A DNA stretch of 64,000 bases from Verrucomicrobiota bacterium. GTDB lineage: Bacteria > Verrucomicrobiota > Verrucomicrobiia > Limisphaerales > UBA1319. Within the stretch, counting starts at the first letter, position 1. The number at the start of each line of letters is the position of its first letter. The position numbers were made by a program, and so were the translations under genes. The notes beneath the pieces were generated by a model. It searched no databases, was not told the origin of the DNA, and saw only the letters and a list, made by a program, of their open reading frames with translations. The stretch lies in assembly GCA_022709905.1 (NCBI GenBank), contig JAKLHY010000010.1:1-64000 (forward strand), read 5' to 3'. Shown piece by piece: positions 50,346 to 59,700 of the stretch.

Positions 50346-52067
50346 ATGAAAAAGGTAATCGCTAACCTATGGAAAATCCCTCATGAAAAACACATCCGCC
50401 TTCGCTCGGCGGCATGGCTCGCCCGCTTGGCGCTGTTAGCTCTGTGCATCCCAGGACGCTGCCTGGCAGTCGCAGTGCTTTATGAAGAAACGTTTGACTC
50501 GGACCCCCACTGGGGGCGAGGCGGAGGTGGTGAAGGCATCATGTGGGTGACCAATGGAGTGGCCGTGCTCCGGCATGTCAAAACGACGCCCACGGATCCA
50601 GACGACATCCCGGGCTACTGGACATCGTGGGCAACCTGGTGGAAATCGGGCACAACCACTACCAACTGGACCTTCACCCTCCAACCGGGCCGCATAGTGG
50701 AAGTGCGGACGGACGCGGTCAGTTTTACTCAGGACGACGCTTTTGCCGGTCTGGGCGTGGGGAGCGGAAAGGGATTCTTCAACGCTTACCTCCTCATGTT
50801 GGCCCGAAATGAAATCATCCTGTTCAAAGGTGGCTCGGGCACTCCTGACTATTATTCCTGTTCCTATTTCTTCTGGGACTCGATATCACTCCCCGCCCGT
50901 CCGGTCACGCTCTCGATGAAATTCACCCAGGTTGAGTCCGATCTCCAGATTGACATCCGCGTCTTTGATAAGGCAACGCCGACGATCGTGAGGTACAAAA
51001 AAACCGTGATCGACACCCCCGGCAAAGACGACATGCTCCCCAACCGTTCGAGGAAAGGAATCCTCATGGAGCCCGAGGGAATTGCCGCGCCGTACGTGGG
51101 AATTCCTTGGATGCCATGTGTGGGTGTCGCCTACATCAATCCCGACCAGGGGCCCGCGATGCCTCCGGAAGTCACCCTCGACAACTTCCAGATGCTGGAA
51201 TACGCAGTCCCCAAGCTTGAGATTACGAATTCCGTGTGCCTCTCCTGGCCTGAGAACACCATGGAGGAACAGGTTGTCGTTTCAGCGGACTCGGTTCCCA
51301 GCTCCAAGTGGACGCTTTGTCCGGAGCCGGTTTTCCGGCGAGGCGGTATGCTTTGTGTTGCTGTGCCAATCACCCAAACCGAGCAGTATTTCAAAACGGT
51401 GCCAGGCTTCCAGTTCAGCGATAGTTTTAGTGATACCCAACCGCCGTTTACGAACAGGAATTCATATGTGAATCTCTTTCCCAAGCCGGAGCACGAAGTC
51501 ACCATCAACAACGGCGTGCTTCGCATCGGCTTCCAGGGACCGATGGAATGGGCCGCCATCCTCCTCGCTAATCCCATGTATCCGGCTGCGGTCAGAGACT
51601 TCTACACCTCTGTGGATATACTGAGTTGGACGACCAGCAGCAATCAATGGAGCAATGTTCTTTTGGCCGCGAGAGGGCGTGATTTTCCCAACGCCGCTGA
51701 AGGATATCTGGCCGGACTGCACCTTAACCAAGGCGCTGGATCCCCAACGTATGGAGTTCCGGGAGACATCGAGTCTGTCATCGGTCGCGCTTCCTTTGAC
51801 CCTCCCGTGAAGTTCACCTGGCATGGTTCAAGATTTAACATCAGAGATATCCCGCCGCCTTATCGCCTGGAGTTTTCCGGAGTAGGGAGCACTCTGACGC
51901 TGCGGGTGCTGAAGCTGCCCACCCAGGAGGTGATTCAACAAGTAACGATGACCGACACCGTTTTCACCCAAGGCTGGTGTGGCTTATACATGGAAATGCC
52001 TTATAACCTTGCGGAATCCCACGAAGCCACCTTGGACAATTACTTCGTGACGGGAAAAAAGCCTTAA
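50346..52067 (+). CDS. Secreted protein with two lectin-like jelly-roll modules (paralogue 1)
   Basis: 573 residues from MKKVIANLWKIPHEK, which has GGGAAAGG upstream. A basic stretch and hydrophobic segment (LARLALLALCIPGRCLAVA) form a signal peptide. Module 1 runs from VLYEETFDSDPHWG to VTLDNFQMLEYAVP. A short Verrucomicrobiota-style domain follows (NSVCLSWPENTMEEQVVVSADS...WTLCPEPVF...TEQYFKTVPG). Module 2 runs from FSDSFSD to ATLDNYFVTGKKP. The TLDN.. ending of each module is typical of concanavalin-like folds. A paralogue is encoded at 53378-55021, and the upstream kinase holds a related segment. Ligand unknown, perhaps carbohydrate. Confidence 0.72.
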   Translation: MKKVIANLWKIPHEKHIRLRSAAWLARLALLALCIPGRCLAVAVLYEETFDSDPHWGRGGGGEGIMWVTNGVAVLRHVKTTPTDPDDIPGYWTSWATWWKSGTTTTNWTFTLQPGRIVEVRTDAVSFTQDDAFAGLGVGSGKGFFNAYLLMLARNEIILFKGGSGTPDYYSCSYFFWDSISLPARPVTLSMKFTQVESDLQIDIRVFDKATPTIVRYKKTVIDTPGKDDMLPNRSRKGILMEPEGIAAPYVGIPWMPCVGVAYINPDQGPAMPPEVTLDNFQMLEYAVPKLEITNSVCLSWPENTMEEQVVVSADSVPSSKWTLCPEPVFRRGGMLCVAVPITQTEQYFKTVPGFQFSDSFSDTQPPFTNRNSYVNLFPKPEHEVTINNGVLRIGFQGPMEWAAILLANPMYPAAVRDFYTSVDILSWTTSSNQWSNVLLAARGRDFPNAAEGYLAGLHLNQGAGSPTYGVPGDIESVIGRASFDPPVKFTWHGSRFNIRDIPPPYRLEFSGVGSTLTLRVLKLPTQEVIQQVTMTDTVFTQGWCGLYMEMPYNLAESHEATLDNYFVTGKKP

Positions 52068-52108
52068 GATCTTGTTCTTAAACATGCTCTATGGACAAGG
52101 AGAAGCGA

Positions 52109-52261
52109 AAATCTGAGGGACACGCCCGATACCTTTGCCGCCATGAATGGCCCTTCAACGCCTCAATCACGGCGGAGACATAATCGAAAACCGGGGCCTG
52201 CCGATCCGCGAACCCGTTCCAACGGACCGATTGGGTGCGAGGAGAAATTAAAACACAAATT
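52109..52261 (+). repeat. Duplicated leader, copy 1 (partner 55058-55190)
   Basis: Shares CTTTGCCGCCATGAATGGCC, ACGGCGGAGACAT, ATCGAAAACCGGGGCC and TTGGGTGCGAGGAGAAAT with the second copy in the same order and spacing. It forms the 5' flank of the MKHT-type gene and therefore part of a tandem duplication. Confidence 0.75.
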
Positions 52262-52795
52262 ATGAAACACACAAATCACATCATTCGTCGAGCGGGTCTG
52301 GCGGTTGCCATCGGCCTAACTTGCATGTTGTTCCTGAATAACGTCCTGGCGGGCGACACCAAACCGTTTAAGGAAACCTTCAACGAATTGCTGATCACGT
52401 CTCTCAACCCCGGGGCTTTGCCGCAGCCGCTCTTTACAGAAGCCCGGAAGGCACATGGTCCGGAACGCTGGTCGGGCGTGATCCAGCTGTTTACCCATAG
52501 CAATGTCGGTGGCAAAGGCAACGCGGTTGGCTTTGAGAATGTCCACTCCGGCGGGCCAACGGGGACCATCCTTTACCTGATGTTCTACGAAACCACGGCC
52601 GACGGTGACATGCTTGTCATAGCGGGCACGGCAATTCCCCAGTCGGACGGGAGTTTTGAGGGCCACTTAGAGTTCCTCCCGGAGCTCTGCACCGGCCGCT
52701 TTGCCGGGGCGACGGGCGTCATCGATAGCCTCCGCGCCTTTCCTGGAGGAGGCGTCATAGAGGGCACCATCACTACTGTCGGTGGAAAGAAGTAA
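52262..52795 (+). CDS. Small secreted protein of unknown function
   Basis: 177 residues from MKHTNHIIRRAGLAVAIGLTC with a signal peptide ending near NNVLAGD; a 9-residue longer frame is less natural. The mature part is rich in Gly and Thr (IYLMFYETTADGDML-like strand, [47 protein letters not shown]) and looks like an all-beta domain. No family is recognised. It lies 195 bases after the jelly-roll gene and has a deleted second copy at 55191-55470, so both belong to one duplicated cassette. Confidence 0.65.
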   Translation: MKHTNHIIRRAGLAVAIGLTCMLFLNNVLAGDTKPFKETFNELLITSLNPGALPQPLFTEARKAHGPERWSGVIQLFTHSNVGGKGNAVGFENVHSGGPTGTILYLMFYETTADGDMLVIAGTAIPQSDGSFEGHLEFLPELCTGRFAGATGVIDSLRAFPGGGVIEGTITTVGGKK

Positions 52796-52948
52796 ACAAC
52801 AGAAGGTAACGAAGAAAACAGCCGAAAGCCCTCTTCGCGGATGTTTACGGTCTGGCCCCGTGCATCGACAAGACCAGTCACGGAGCGGTCTTCTATAACC
52901 ACGCGGGTCAGGCCGTCGGTTACCGGGTTGAATTCGGCCCCGCTTACT

Positions 52949-53137
52949 ACCTCGGCTTGCTCGGCGCTCTATGTGTTCGGAGGCAACGACAGCTCGACTT
53001 CAGGCGGTGGTTACTGGGAGGGGCGCTGCTCTAACGGCCCAACCTGGCCTGATTACCTCTCGACCAATCTGGGACTAACCTACGTAGCGTCCCGAAACCC
53101 GCGCCGTTCCCAAGGGCATGTCGCAAAATTCCTGTAA
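52949..53137 (+). pseudogene. GDSL/SGNH-hydrolase N-terminal relic, copy 1
   Basis: Reads SALYVFGGNDSSTSGGGYWEGRCSNGPTWPDYLSTNLGLTYVASRN and stops soon after. Intact GDSL esterases have LYVFGDSLSDTG...GRYSNGPVW..YL, so block I is damaged (GDS became GGN) and everything downstream of block II is missing. The relic follows the small secreted gene and recurs, shorter, in the second cassette copy. Confidence 0.65.
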
Positions 53138-53231
53138 GAAACATGAATCAGGCCCGTTTAACCGGTTCAGGTCGCTGGTCCCCTGGCTGGCCGGCGCCCC
53201 GGATCCCGACTGAGACGCCAGGACCGTAACA

Positions 53232-53325
53232 CCAAGTCAAGCAAGCCTTTGGCGACGGCCTTGGCAAAAGCGCCCTACCCGGTAGGGCCGGCTCCCCGAG
53301 GCCGCCGGGGCTTTAGGCGCTGAGG
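53232..53325 (+). promoter_or_regulatory. Structured leader upstream of paralogue 2, class unknown
   Basis: GC-rich DNA with nested pairings: GCCCTACC/GGTAGGGC, CCCC/GGGG around GAGGCCGCC, and an outer AGCGCC/GGCGCT. It ends about 52 bases before the ATG of the gene at 53378. The phrases AAGCAAGCC and GGCAAAAGC loosely recall the GCAAACC and CGCAAAGC of c-di-GMP-I riboswitches, but the match is too weak for a call. A terminator-like role is unlikely because no T-run follows. Confidence 0.35.
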
Positions 53326-53377
53326 CTAACGCAAACAATGAACAATAATCGCCAGAGGTTAACAGACGGAGAACGAT

Positions 53378-55021
53378 ATGAAACAAACGATTGTGGATTG
53401 GAAATTCAAACCCGGCTGCGCGTGTGGCCGACCTGGCCGAACAGCCGCCTTGATTGCCATGGCGGCAGTTACCGTTTGCACAGCGGTTCGACTTGATGCC
53501 GCAGTGCTTGATGACTTCGAGCATGGAGTGCAGTTCGCTGAGGGCGGTGGAGAGACGAACTACTTTGTTTGGGGTTTGACCAACGGGCAACTGGTGGTCT
53601 ACACAAATACTCCTATCCCTACTCCGCATGGCGACGTTCTAATAACCTATGATAGCGTTTACTGGCCGTCCCCCCGGCCTCCGGTCGGCAACCTGGATGG
53701 CGGTCGCACGCTCGAAGTCCGCATGGATCTCGAACATGCTAGCGCGGATGATCTCTTCGCACAACTTGGGGTTGGTGGTTCCACTGCCAATCAGGATTCT
53801 GGTTATGCAGCGTTTGTAGATCGGAACGAAGTCGGCTTGATGAAATATGGATACCAAGGCATAACCACCTTCTATTGGGACACGCTGGCGACCACGAATG
53901 AGAACGTCACCGTCCGACTCGCGTTCACGAAGACAAACAATTTCCTGGCCATCACCGTCAAGGTTGTGGACAAGGGCAATCAGCGGGCCACGCTTTACGA
54001 ACGAACGTTCGTGGATGGGCCGGGGCGGGATGGGCCGGTGCCACCGCCTGATCCGCATGGTTACGGGTTCTTCACACCGGATCTGGGGAGGCCATACACC
54101 AACTTCACCTATTTCGCAGCAGGTTGTTCGCAAGTGATCTTCACCACCCCACCACCGTTGGAGTTGCGGTTGGACAATCTGGAGTATGACGTTTACGACG
54201 CTCCTGAGATAGCGATCGAGAGAAACCTTGTCTGTCTTTCCTGGTCGGAAGATACCATTGAGGACCAGGTCGTCGTTACCGCGGACTCACTCACGAACTC
54301 GGTCTGGACCCCTCTGCCCGAGCCGGTGTTCAAAAGGAACGGTCGGCTCTGCGTGATCGTGGAGACCACGGGGGAAGAGCAATACTTCAAGCTCGTGCCG
54401 GGCACGCAGTTCGTGGATGACTTCGATGGGTCGATGGAGCCATGGAGAAGCGTCTTTTCGAATCCGTCCGATGCCACCCACTGGCTCATCACCAACGTGA
54501 ACAATGCCCTTCGGATACAAACGCTGTCGCCTCTTGCTCGTGATGAATGGATTCTCCAGATTCCGGGATCGGACATCGTCTTCGGTGACTTCTCGGCCTC
54601 GGTGGACATCGTGGACTGGGATACGAACGTCCTGGGCCAAATCGTTTCTATCTGCGCACGAGGCTGGCTCGATCCCACAAACCTAGGATCCACCCACGGC
54701 CAATGTGCCGGCCTAATCCTCAACGAGCCCGTGAAGGGCAAGTGCAAACCCTTTTTTTGGGTGTCAGATACTGGTGTAATCACTGGGGGACCTGAGATCG
54801 TTCTCAAGCCAGGCGCGCGATATCGCCTATGCTTCTCGGCCGTGGGCAGCAAACTGTCCCTTCGGCTATATAACGTCGATAATCTAAACAGCCCGATAGC
54901 TCAGGTACAAATGACGCATACCACTTGGAGTCAAGGCTTTGTCGCCCTCCACGGCCGCAAGTGGAGCGATTCTTATGCGGTCACGCTGGACAATTTCTTT
55001 GTGAGCGGAACAAAGCCTTGA
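53378..55021 (+). CDS. Secreted protein with two lectin-like jelly-roll modules (paralogue 2)
   Basis: 547 residues. The signal peptide includes AALIAMAAVTVCTAVRLDAA, with GGAG seven bases before the ATG. Layout is as in the gene at 50346-52067: module 1 (VLDDFEHGVQFAEGG to LRLDNLEYDVYDAP), middle domain (NLVCLSWSEDTIEDQVVVTADS...PLPEPVFKRNG...EEQYFKLVPG) and module 2 (FVDDFDG to VTLDNFFVSGTKP). The middle domains of the two are clearly homologous and the modules are more diverged. Likely a cell-surface or released binding protein. It is followed by a decayed copy of the MKHT gene. Confidence 0.72.
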   Translation: MKQTIVDWKFKPGCACGRPGRTAALIAMAAVTVCTAVRLDAAVLDDFEHGVQFAEGGGETNYFVWGLTNGQLVVYTNTPIPTPHGDVLITYDSVYWPSPRPPVGNLDGGRTLEVRMDLEHASADDLFAQLGVGGSTANQDSGYAAFVDRNEVGLMKYGYQGITTFYWDTLATTNENVTVRLAFTKTNNFLAITVKVVDKGNQRATLYERTFVDGPGRDGPVPPPDPHGYGFFTPDLGRPYTNFTYFAAGCSQVIFTTPPPLELRLDNLEYDVYDAPEIAIERNLVCLSWSEDTIEDQVVVTADSLTNSVWTPLPEPVFKRNGRLCVIVETTGEEQYFKLVPGTQFVDDFDGSMEPWRSVFSNPSDATHWLITNVNNALRIQTLSPLARDEWILQIPGSDIVFGDFSASVDIVDWDTNVLGQIVSICARGWLDPTNLGSTHGQCAGLILNEPVKGKCKPFFWVSDTGVITGGPEIVLKPGARYRLCFSAVGSKLSLRLYNVDNLNSPIAQVQMTHTTWSQGFVALHGRKWSDSYAVTLDNFFVSGTKP

Positions 55022-55057
55022 GGACGAGGAGAGGCGCAACATCGAAAAAAACGCCTT

Positions 55058-55190
55058 GATGCCTTTACCGCCATGAATGGCCCTTCAACGCACTGATCAC
55101 GGCGGAGACATCATCGAAAACCGGGGCCAGCCGGTCCGCGGACCCTTTCCAGCGGACCGGTTGGGTGCGAGGAGAAATCAAAATACAACT
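55058..55190 (+). repeat. Duplicated leader, copy 2 (partner 52109-52261)
   Basis: Same ordered blocks as copy 1 with scattered substitutions, ending in the AACTATGAAACACAC that opens the decayed gene copy. Confidence 0.75.
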
Positions 55191-55470
55191 ATGAAACACA
55201 CCGGTTGGCTTTGAGAATGTCCACTCCGGCGGGCCAACGGGGACCATCCTTTACCTGATGTTCTACGAAACCACAGCCAACGGCGACATGCTTGTCATAG
55301 CAGGCACGGCGATTCCCCAGTTGGACGGGAGTTTTGTGGCCCACTTGGAGTTCCTCCCGGACCAATGCACCGGCCGCTTTGCCGGGGCGACGGGCGTCAT
55401 TGATAGCGTCCGCGCCTTCCCAGGTGGAGCCGTTTTTGAGGGGACCATCACCACCGTCGGTGGAAAGTAG
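55191..55470 (+). pseudogene. Deleted second copy of the small secreted gene
   Basis: It opens ATGAAACACACCGGTTGGC: the first 10 bases match the start of the gene at 52262, then the sequence jumps to the equivalent of 52524. About 250 bases (signal peptide and first third) are lost and the frame hits TGA after seven codons. The remainder (55202-55468) is nearly identical to 52524-52790 and still open in its original frame as [19 protein letters not shown]. Non-functional. Confidence 0.85.
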
Positions 55471-55837
55471 ACAACAACAGATGGTAACCAAGAAAAGAGT
55501 CGAAAGCCCTCTTCGCGGACGTTTACAGCCTGGCCCCCGTGCATCGACAAGACCAGTCACGGAGCGATCTTCTATGGCCACGCGGGTCAGGCCGTCGGTT
55601 ACCGGGTTTACTTCGGCCCCGCCCACTACCTCGGCTTACTCGGCGCTCTATGTGTTTCGCGATAGCGACAGTGCCACTTCGGGGGGGCCTTGCCGGAACA
55701 GGCCCCGCTCTTATATTAATCACTGGGATGTGGCTCCGCGTTTCTTCGTTGGTGCGCTGAGATCTGGATTTGGAGGTCGTGTGCGCAGGCAGCGAAGATA
55801 TCGTGATACTCCCAAAGTTTGCGGGAAGGGAAATGCT
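55471..55837 (+). other. Tail of the duplicated cassette with GDSL relic copy 2
   Basis: The first 200 bases align with the region after 52795 (shared TCGAAAGCCCTCTTCGCGGA-type blocks). A second, shorter GDSL start, [16 protein letters not shown], lies at 55631-55684 and then homology stops at a G-run. The rest holds no gene that I can support. Confidence 0.6.
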
Positions 55838-56458
55838 ATGGAAAGCTCCGGGCCCAAGGGATTCACCAACCTAGCAGTCAACCCGCATCCAAAACGATCT
55901 GCCTTTACCCTGTTCGAGTTGTTGGTGGTCATTGCCATCATCACGATTCTGGCTGGCTTGCTCCTGCCGGCATTAGCCAAGGCCAAGCGCGCGGCTCACT
56001 CGGCGGCCTGCAAGAACAACCTGAGACAACTCGGCTTTGCCTGGTTCCTTTATCCATCGGACTCTCAAGACGTCTTGGTGCCCAATTACATCACCGGCAG
56101 AAACCCGAATACAAGTAGCACGCCCGAGTCCTGGGTGACCGGTAATGCGCATTCGACATCGACCAACGCCATCCAGAAAGGGGCCCTCTGGGATTATGTC
56201 CGCACCGATGCGGTTTATCGCTGTCCGTCAGACAAGTATCGTTGGTTGCACCAAGGCAAAATGCAGCGGCTCCTGTGGAACTATGGCTTGAGTGCCGTGA
56301 TGCACGGCGGGAACGATGACGGTCATGGCAAGTCACTGAGTGATATTATCTATGTTAATTTATCCGATAAACGCAGATGGCTCATCATCTGCGTGAATCT
56401 GCGCTATCTGCGGTTCAGAGAGAGAGAGAGAGAGAGGAGGTGGCTGGATGAGCGGTGA
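55838..56458 (+). CDS. Pseudopilin-like protein with an abnormal C-terminus
   Basis: 206 residues from [14 protein letters not shown]; a long upstream extension of the frame is unsupported. The class III leader [36 protein letters not shown] is clear, with Ala before the cleavage site. The globular part includes [27 protein letters not shown] and VYRCPSDKY, as in DUF1559-like pseudopilins. From about residue 168 the reading frame runs into an ATCTGCG-type repeat and a GA tract ([24 protein letters not shown]), replacing the normal end. Likely a truncated gene. Confidence 0.72.
   Translation: MESSGPKGFTNLAVNPHPKRSAFTLFELLVVIAIITILAGLLLPALAKAKRAAHSAACKNNLRQLGFAWFLYPSDSQDVLVPNYITGRNPNTSSTPESWVTGNAHSTSTNAIQKGALWDYVRTDAVYRCPSDKYRWLHQGKMQRLLWNYGLSAVMHGGNDDGHGKSLSDIIYVNLSDKRRWLIICVNLRYLRFRERERERRWLDER
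56370..56436. repeat. ATCTGCG-type dispersed repeat followed by a (GA)n tract
   Basis: Three spaced copies of ATCTGCG (CATCTGCGTGAATCTGCGCT, then ATCTGCGG) run directly into about ten GA dinucleotides (56417-56436). Such ATCTGCG strings are typical intergenic repeats rather than coding sequence. The interval 56459-56743 beyond it holds no gene that I can support. Confidence 0.6.
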
Positions 56459-56743
56459 ATTACGGCCCAACTCGCCCGAATGCGCCCGATCCGGCGCGAT
56501 TACCCTGTGACAAGTATTTTTTCAGCCGCAAGAAAATCCAATGCCTCGTTACATACACGCGAGATTACTCACAAGATCCGCGACCGCATACCTTGACAAC
56601 AGCCGGCGTTTGGATTTCCGCAAATGAGAATCATCGGAGTCGTCCCAGCGCTTGAAGATGGCGGATAATTATCTTGTGCTGGTCATCACTTTTTTCTAAC
56701 GTAGTCAAGAGATAGAACGACGACCATTGATCACCCCTCGATT

Positions 56744-59700
56744 ATGGAAAAAACAAGGACACGCTTTGCTTGGATTCTTGGTTCAGCGGTTGTCATGGGA
56801 GCATTCCATGGCTGGGCACAGGAAAACTACATTACAGGGACTGAAGTCAGTTTTCTCGATGCTGGCAACGGACTCCTCTATTGGAAGGGCGACTGCGGCA
56901 CGACGGGATTTACGGGAAACCACATTACTCAGGCGCCGCCGACGGGCGGACACACGAGTGAGGTGCTGGACAATGGGAATTGCTCGGATCTCACCTTGCG
57001 GGTCTACTCGCAGATCGCCCGAGGGGCTTCGGGCGCGTATTACTATCTTGACGGCCGTGGGAATATCCGTCGGGTATCAGCAGGAAGCACCCCTGAAACC
57101 GTGGACTCGATTGCGGCCCTCGACAAGGTGCCGGCCAACGGACCGGTGGCGGTGAGTGCCAGCCGATTCTACTGGACGGAGGATGAAGGCCAGGAGTTTA
57201 CCTATTCGCGGCTCTATCAGAATCCTACGGGTGTGGCTTGGATTGCGCCCCAGTTGGTCGTGGATTTAAGTTCGGCTACCGAAGCGGAAACCCAGATTCG
57301 CCGGGTCCTTGCTCATGACCGGGATCGGGTTACCTACCAATGTGGCTGGAGCTTTGGGGGACGCCTGGGGCAAGCGGTGCGTGCCGACCGTTTTGTGGAT
57401 GGCCGGATTGAATCCATTTGGCGCAACACCACCGTCAGCAGCGATTCCACAGCGGTAACGGTTTATGCGGACTACCTCTATTGGGTGGATCAATCCAATA
57501 ATCGTCGGACCTCGACTTTCCGGCGGGCGCCCGTTACCGATCCAACAGCCAAAGAGGTCTTGTTCACCGCGACTCGCTCCTCGGCCCACAGTGTGAAATG
57601 GCTGACCACCGATGGGGATTACCTCTATTACCTGGATTGGAGCGAAAGCGGATCGGGCGTGTTGGTTCGCCGATCCTTGAGTGGCGGATCGCCCGAGGAA
57701 ATCGCCGGCCCCTTTTCCCATTACACCAGGGACTTGGTGGTGCAAGGCGACTATCTGTTTTGGTTCGAAACGCCGTCAGTGATTCGCCGGTTGCCCGTCA
57801 ACGTCGCCGCGATCAGTCGAGACCTGGAGTTGACCGACCTGGAAGTGATCCAAGTTGTCCAGAACAGCGACAACACCGTGCCATTGATTGCCCGGAAACC
57901 AACGGTGGTGCGTGCCTTTGCGCGGTTGCGTTCGAGCTCGTTGGGCGAGACCGAGATTCGGGCCGAGGGTCTGAATGTAACCCTTGAAGGATGGCGAGGG
58001 TCTGATGCCCTTCCCGGATCCCCGCTGATCGCATACGGGAGTGGAGCGATTCGGATCAATCCCACTGACCGAACAGATCCCAACAATCGGCAGATCCTGT
58101 TTTACCTGCCGCCGGAATGGATTGCCGGGGGGCTGATTCGTTTGACGGCGCAAATCAACGCCGCGCGGGTGATTTCCGAAAGCGGCTACGCGAACAACAG
58201 CCAATCTGTCACCGTGGATTTCGAGAACCGCGCGCCCATGTGTGTGAGCATCTACCCGTTGCGACACACCCATGGCACCGTCGGGCAATCGTATTCGCTT
58301 CCTTTGCAGGCCATGTTTGATCGAGCTTTGGCGTTGCTGCCCACTCCGGAACTTCGAATTGTCTACGAGGGGGGGGATCCCCTGGAGGAATATGAGTGGG
58401 ATCAAGTGGCTTATGGTCCGTATGAACTGAGCGACGGCGATGACGACAGCTGGAAAGTGTTGTTTAAGCTGAATGCCCGGTTTGTGGGGCATCATATGAG
58501 TCCGGATCTTCACGGCTGCGAGACCCGGTTCGCCGGGGCGCTGTTCAACACGTTCGACCAGCGGGCCTTCAACGGCATCTCCTGCTGGGGCGCCCTGATC
58601 TCGATGGTGGATACCCGCGGAGGCGGTATCAATAGCGTGCCATCCGGAGTCACATTCGCCCATGAGTTGGGGCACAATTATGATCGGGATCATGTCGATT
58701 GTCCTGTGGGGGATCCCGAGGGAATCGACTCCGCATATCCTTATCCGACCTGCCAATTTGGCATTCTGGGTGAGCATATGGGGTATGATCCGATCTCCCG
58801 TACTTTTTTCCGGGCCGATCAGGCCGGAGATTTGATGTCGTATTCGCGTCCGCGCTGGACATCGGAATATACCTGGCGCGCCATGCGGAATGAGCTCCGC
58901 AATTATCCCGTGACCTTGGATTATCATGCGAACATGATCGTCCCGCCCGGCGATTCCATCCTGGTGGGGGGAGCCATTCTTCCAGGGGGCAAGGCGGAGT
59001 TTGACTCCACCCGCAAGGTGCCGGCTGCATCTCTCAGCAAGGTCGCCCCATGGCTGGCAACCTCCGAAGTATCGGGCTACCAATTGCACAGCTTGGATGG
59101 CGCTGGAAAATCGATCGCCACAGCGGACGCCTCGGCCTGGAAACTCCATGACGGCCGTTCGAATACCGTTCTGTTTTCAGCGGTGCTTCCCGAATCGACT
59201 TCCACTGCAAAACTTGAGCTGCGGCATGCGAAGCAACCCGGCGCTGTCTTGGCCGCCTTGAGCGCCGGCCCGCACCCGCCTCTTGTGACCGTGCTTGCGC
59301 CAAAGGCCAGCACGCAAGTCGGATCGACGCTCCTGGTCGATTGGACGGCCAGCGATGCGGACGGGGATCCCTTGAGTTTCCAGGTTCGGTTTTCACCCGA
59401 TAACGGCCAGCATTGGCAGGTCATCGGTGATGATTTGCATGGGAATTCATTGAAGATCGATGCTGGCACTCTGCCCGGCGGCAACCAATGTCGTGTTGAG
59501 GTGATTGCCACCGATGGTTTGCACACCGGGAGCGATCAATCGGAGGTATTCGCCTTGGCAAAATCGGCCCCGCAAGCCTACATCTTCTTCGAATCAGCCC
59601 GAGGATATCGCGCCGACTGGATATCCACCCTTTATGTGCCGGTCGCTCAGGAGGTGTCCGCACGGGCTGTGGGTTATGATAACGAGGACAAATCTTTGCC

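Noticed and set aside
53232..53325. c-di-GMP-I (GEMM) riboswitch
   Set aside because: Only two short strings are reminiscent, and the core helices and tetraloop receptor could not be aligned. Kept as an unclassified leader.
57776..59149. 457-residue minus-strand frame
   Set aside because: Antisense to the secreted metalloprotease-like gene; no motif or signal peptide.
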